From Nocardiopsis metallicus (GTDB lineage Bacteria; Actinomycetota; Actinomycetes; Streptosporangiales; Streptosporangiaceae): 64,000 nucleotides of DNA. The position numbers and the translations under genes are program-made. The notes below the pieces were generated by a model that saw nothing but the letters and a program-made list of their open reading frames with translations, ran no database searches and was not told the origin of the DNA. Each line of letters begins with the position of its first letter. Position 1 is the first letter of the stretch. Positions 61,159-64,000 of the stretch are shown here, piece by piece. The stretch spans positions 5,518,001 through 5,582,000 of the forward strand of contig NZ_JACHDO010000001.1 in the NCBI RefSeq assembly GCF_014201115.1, read 5' to 3'.

Positions 61159-62973
61159 GTGCACGACATGTCCCAACCCCGGCTTCTCGGTGGCCGCTAC
61201 GAACTCGACACGGTGGTCGGGCGCGGCGGTATGGCCGAGGTATACCGCGCACGCGACCTACGGCTCGATCGGCTCGTCGCGATCAAGACGCTCCGACACG
61301 ACATGGCCCGCGACCACGTCTTCCAGGCGCGCTTCCGAAGGGAGGCGCAGTCGGCGGCCTCCCTGAACCACCCTGCGATCATCGCGGTCTACGACACCGG
61401 CGAGGACACGGTCGACGGGGTGTCCATCCCGTACATCGTCATGGAGTACGTGGACGGGCGCACGCTCAAGGAGCTCCTGGACGACGACCGCAAGCTGCTG
61501 CCGGAGCGTTCCGCGGAGCTGGTGGACGGCATCCTCAAGGCGCTCGAGTACAGCCACGACAACGGGATCGTCCACCGGGACATCAAGCCCGCGAACGTCA
61601 TGTTGACCAAGGCCGCCGACGTCAAGGTGATGGACTTCGGCATCGCGCGGTCCATGGACGACAACCAGGCGACGATGACCCAGGCCTCGCAGGTCATCGG
61701 TACCGCCCAGTACCTGTCCCCGGAGCAGGCGCGCGGTGAGCGGGTCGACCCGCGCAGCGACATCTACTCCACCGGTTGTGTGCTCTACGAACTGCTCACC
61801 AGCCGTCCACCGTTCACCGGTGACTCCCCCGTCTCGATCGCCTACCAACACGTGCGCGAGGAGCCGGTACCGCCGACCGAGGTGGACCAGCGGATCCCGG
61901 ACTGGCTGGAGGACGTCACCCTCCGCGCGATGACCAAGGACCGCGAGGAGCGGTACCAGAACGCCGCGGAGATGCGTGCCGACATCCAGCGCGGCCTGGC
62001 CGGAATGCCCACTCAGGCGGGCACGATGGCGATGGCGGCGGCGGGGGCGACCACGGCGCTGCCACCCGCGGACGACGGCCGGTACGACGACGACTACGAC
62101 GATTACGACGACTACGACGACCGGGACCAGAAGAAGGGCGGCGGGGGCAAGGCTGCCCTGTGGGCCCTGCTCGCTCTGGGCGTGATCGGCTCCCTCGTCC
62201 TGGTCTTCTTCCTGTTGAACCGCGGCAACGTGACCGAGACCGAGACGATCGCCGTCCCGGACCTGGCCGGGAGCACGCTGGAGGCGGCGGAGTCCCAGCT
62301 CACCGAGGACGGGTTCGAGAACTACCGCTCCGAGGAACGGGCCGACGACGAGGTCGAGGAGGGGACGGTCATCGAGACCGACCCCGAGGCCGGTGCCGAG
62401 ATCGAGGCCACTGACACGATCGTCATCTACGTCTCCTCCGGCCCGGGCTCCCTGGAGGTCCCCAACGTGGAGAACCAGGCCGAGTCCGACGCGAGGAACA
62501 CGCTGACCGAGGCCGGGTTCGAGAACGTCACCACGGAACGCAGGGCCAGCGACACCGTCACCGAGGGCAACGCGATCGGCACCGAGCCGTCTGCGGGTAC
62601 TGACGCCGACCCCTCCGACGAGATCACGCTGCTCATCTCCTCCGGCCCCGAGCAGGTGGCGGTACCGGACCTGCAGGGGATGACCCGTGAGCAGGCGCAG
62701 AACGCGCTGAGCCAGGCGGGGCTGAACGCGGAGTTCCAGGAGCAGCAGAACGGCGGGGCGCCGGAGAACACCGTCGTCAGCCAGTCGCCGGGCCCCCAGC
62801 AGAACGTGAACGCGGGCACCACGGTGACCGTGACGATCGCGGTGGCCCCGGACGACGAGCCGACCGAGCCCGATGAGCCGACGGACCCGGAGGAGCCCAC
62901 GGATCCCGAGGAGCCCGGGGACCCGGAGGAGCCGCCGCCGGGTGAGGACGGTTTCGTCTTCCGACGGGACTAG
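61159..62973 (+). CDS. pknB: Serine/threonine protein kinase PknB with three PASTA repeats
   Basis: A 604-aa master kinase of growth and cell-wall synthesis. The kinase domain has VVGRGGMAEVYRA, Lys43, HRD at 139-141 (HRDIKPANVM) and DFG at 159-161, then an acidic DDYDDYDDYDD linker, one membrane helix at about 332-354 and three PASTA domains (about 366-432, 434-499, 502-567) that sense muropeptides or lipid II. Mycobacterial PknB has four. A Pro/Glu-rich tail (EPTEPDEPTDPEEPTDPEEP) ends it. GTG start, with an in-frame ATG three codons on. A strong palindrome follows. Confidence 0.95.
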   Translation: MHDMSQPRLLGGRYELDTVVGRGGMAEVYRARDLRLDRLVAIKTLRHDMARDHVFQARFRREAQSAASLNHPAIIAVYDTGEDTVDGVSIPYIVMEYVDGRTLKELLDDDRKLLPERSAELVDGILKALEYSHDNGIVHRDIKPANVMLTKAADVKVMDFGIARSMDDNQATMTQASQVIGTAQYLSPEQARGERVDPRSDIYSTGCVLYELLTSRPPFTGDSPVSIAYQHVREEPVPPTEVDQRIPDWLEDVTLRAMTKDREERYQNAAEMRADIQRGLAGMPTQAGTMAMAAAGATTALPPADDGRYDDDYDDYDDYDDRDQKKGGGGKAALWALLALGVIGSLVLVFFLLNRGNVTETETIAVPDLAGSTLEAAESQLTEDGFENYRSEERADDEVEEGTVIETDPEAGAEIEATDTIVIYVSSGPGSLEVPNVENQAESDARNTLTEAGFENVTTERRASDTVTEGNAIGTEPSAGTDADPSDEITLLISSGPEQVAVPDLQGMTREQAQNALSQAGLNAEFQEQQNGGAPENTVVSQSPGPQQNVNAGTTVTVTIAVAPDDEPTEPDEPTDPEEPTDPEEPGDPEEPPPGEDGFVFRRD

Positions 62974-62994
62974 CGGCCGGTAGCAGGCGGTAGG

Positions 62995-63040
62995 ACACGA
63001 GGACGGGCGGGCGCTCCGGAGCGCCCGCCCGTCCTCGTGT
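62995..63040. terminator. 46-bp perfect palindrome after pknB
   Basis: Two 23-base arms (62995-63017 and 63018-63040) are perfect reverse complements with no spacer. It ends the fhaB-pknB transcript. Confidence 0.9.
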
Positions 63041-63173
63041 GTGCGGGCCCTGTGCGCGGCTCCGGAGTCCCGCGGCCGTTGGGGGATTGGAATCTCCCGC
63101 CGGTGACTCGCGCCCCGCCCTGCGCGTAGACTGTGTTCCGTTCCGAACCGCCCCACATCCTGGAGCAGCGACC

Positions 63174-63428
63174 GTGCCCAAGTCCCGCAACGATCGCAAG
63201 AAGAAGGCTGTTTACACACCGCCTCCTTCCAAAGAGAAGCCGAAGGTCAGTCCGCGTTGGCTCGTGCCGACGATGCTGGGCTTCTTCATCCTGGGCATTC
63301 TCTGGATCGCGGTCTACTACATCGCGGGGTCCCAGGTGCCCTTCATGCAGGACTGGCACAACTGGAACCTGCTGATCGGCTTCAGCGGGATCATCGCGGC
63401 CGTCATCCTGTCGACGCGCTGGCACTGA
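63174..63428 (+). CDS. crgA: Cell division protein CrgA
   Basis: An 84-aa two-helix membrane protein that coordinates division with aerial growth in actinomycetes. It starts PKSRNDRKKKAVYTPPP, then two helices (WLVPTMLGFFILGILWIAVYYIAG and WNLLIGFSGIIAAVILST) and ends RWH. GGAG lies 8 nt before the GTG. CrgA recruits PbpA/FtsI and CwsA. The gene order pknB-crgA-rhomboid is the usual actinobacterial one. Confidence 0.95.
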   Translation: MPKSRNDRKKKAVYTPPPSKEKPKVSPRWLVPTMLGFFILGILWIAVYYIAGSQVPFMQDWHNWNLLIGFSGIIAAVILSTRWH

Positions 63429-63526
63429 CCCGGCCCTGCCGCACGCGGCTACGGCGCCCCCGGTCGTAGCGGGATCCGACAACGGCACCGACGTCCCCTC
63501 TTGAGCGTTCGTCGGCCTTCACCATG

Positions 63527-63559
63527 TTTTCCACAGGGTTATCCACAGGCTGTGGGTAG
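63527..63559. other. Second small group of DnaA-like boxes
   Basis: TTTTCCACA (63527-63535), a perfect TTATCCACA (63539-63547) and TGTGGGTAG (63551-63559, reverse) lie in the 304-bp gap after crgA, 12 bp apart. The words match those before the beta clamp gene. They may bind DnaA. Confidence 0.5.
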
Positions 63560-63655
63560 CTCTGTTCGCATGCCCTGAACCAGCTGCCGCGGTTCGGTCG
63601 TGCCGCCGCTCCAACGGGTACTCCGCCTGGTCCAGGCACGGTGGGCGCTCAGCAC

Positions 63656-63702
63656 GAAGGCCCTGGGAGAACCCGAGCAGCTCGGGTTCTCCCAGGGCCT
63701 TC
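63656..63702. terminator. Bidirectional terminator between crgA and rhomboid genes
   Basis: Two 22-base arms (63656-63677, 63681-63702) are perfectly paired around a 3-nt loop, between convergent genes. Confidence 0.9.
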
Positions 63703-63732
63703 GCCGTGCCCGGACCACCCCGGGAGAGCCGC

Positions 63733-64000
63733 TCAGGCGGGCACCAGCGCGTACCAGACCATCGGGGCCAGGACCACCAGGACAGCCAGCAGCGCCACGT
63801 ACAGGGCGACCATGAGCGCGTGCACGAGCGTGCGCCTCTTCGCCTGCCCGGTACCGGAACCCGCGCCGCGGGCGGCGCCGGTCGGCAGGTAGGCGAACAC
63901 CGCGCCGACGGCCAGCCCGGCCACCAGACCGCCGATGTGGGCGGTCCAGGAGATGCCGGGGACCAGGAACGTGATGCCCAGGTTGAGCGCGAGCAGCACC
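63733..64000 (-). CDS. Rhomboid-family intramembrane protease (3' part)
   Basis: The last 88 residues of a membrane protein that continues beyond the window; the 5' part is cut off. Hydrophobic helices are [17 protein letters not shown] and [22 protein letters not shown]. The AHIGGLVAG motif carries the catalytic His of rhomboid proteases; the catalytic Ser should lie outside the window. The order crgA-rhomboid is conserved in actinomycetes. Confidence 0.85.
   Translation of the reverse strand, partial: VLLALNLGITFLVPGISWTAHIGGLVAGLAVGAVFAYLPTGAARGAGSGTGQAKRRTLVHALMVALYVALLAVLVVLAPMVWYALVPA

Noticed and set aside
57687-61252. Long antisense frames under pbpA, pknA and pknB
   Set aside because: No domains, and the sense frames are well-known conserved genes.
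1-64000. CRISPR arrays, rRNA genes or prophage
   Set aside because: No regular spacer-repeat pattern, no rRNA sequence and no phage structural genes were seen.

Overview
The window is G/C-rich actinobacterial DNA: reading frames end codons mostly in G or C, GTG starts are common and ribosome sites are GGAG-like. WblA, CrgA, the FHA/PstP/RodA/PbpA/PknA/PknB cluster, a Bpa-type proteasome activator and an AfsR-type regulator all point to a filamentous actinomycete. The mix looks most like Nocardiopsaceae (Nocardiopsis or a relative); the genus is an inference. The PknB-CrgA-rhomboid block lies close to oriC in other actinomycetes, so the right end is probably origin-proximal.

Layout. 1-6.3 kb: ArsA-like ATPase, wblA, a PASTA-tailed class A penicillin-binding protein, a YqeY-like protein, a metallophosphoesterase and tRNA-Pro, an order also known from mycobacteria and Streptomyces. 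6.4-17.2 kb is accessory: two tandem PQ-rich membrane proteins, a secreted LPMO, a DUF4037 and a DUF2236 protein, a large AfsR-like regulator behind an unrecognised 50-codon gene, and an intact ISAs1-family insertion sequence with a perfect 10-bp target duplication. 17.2-24.9 kb: three co-transcribed membrane proteins, a polytopic membrane protein, a Nudix hydrolase, a DUF2786 protein, a beta clamp and a hotdog thioesterase. A dense cluster of DnaA-box-like 9-mers lies between the DUF2786 and clamp genes, which converge.

25.1-34.2 kb: tRNA-Ser, a decayed 1.2-kb stretch with a MITE-like inverted-repeat element and a frameshifted zinc-ribbon remnant, two tandem-domain universal stress proteins, a MinD/EspI-like ATPase, a quinone reductase, Bpa and SerS. 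34.4-42.0 kb: PheA, a DUF4446 protein, a glycosyltransferase, a partner-switching set (STAS antagonist, RsbW-like ATPase, PAS-GAF-PAS histidine kinase), a rhodanese, a lipoprotein with a subtilisin-inhibitor fold and TenA.

42.3-53.0 kb is one long catabolic operon: GH3 glycosidase, Gfo/Idh/MocA oxidoreductase, a complete Dpp/Opp-type ABC importer with its lipoprotein, and a PmoA-like DUF6807 protein. Palindromes of the CGAAA-C-TTTCG type lie just upstream. It probably imports a plant oligosaccharide or glycoside and breaks it down inside the cell. 53.5-64 kb: tRNA-Leu, the translationally coupled growth and division cluster fhaA, fhaB-pstP-rodA-pbpA-pknA-pknB, then crgA, a second small group of DnaA-like boxes and the 3' part of a rhomboid protease gene.

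The best candidates for undescribed biology are the 50-codon gene coupled to the AfsR-like regulator, the DnaA-box cluster beside the beta clamp gene, the PmoA/Gfo-Idh/GH3 import operon with its operators, the surface-anchored SSI-type inhibitor, and the operator in front of the thioesterase gene.
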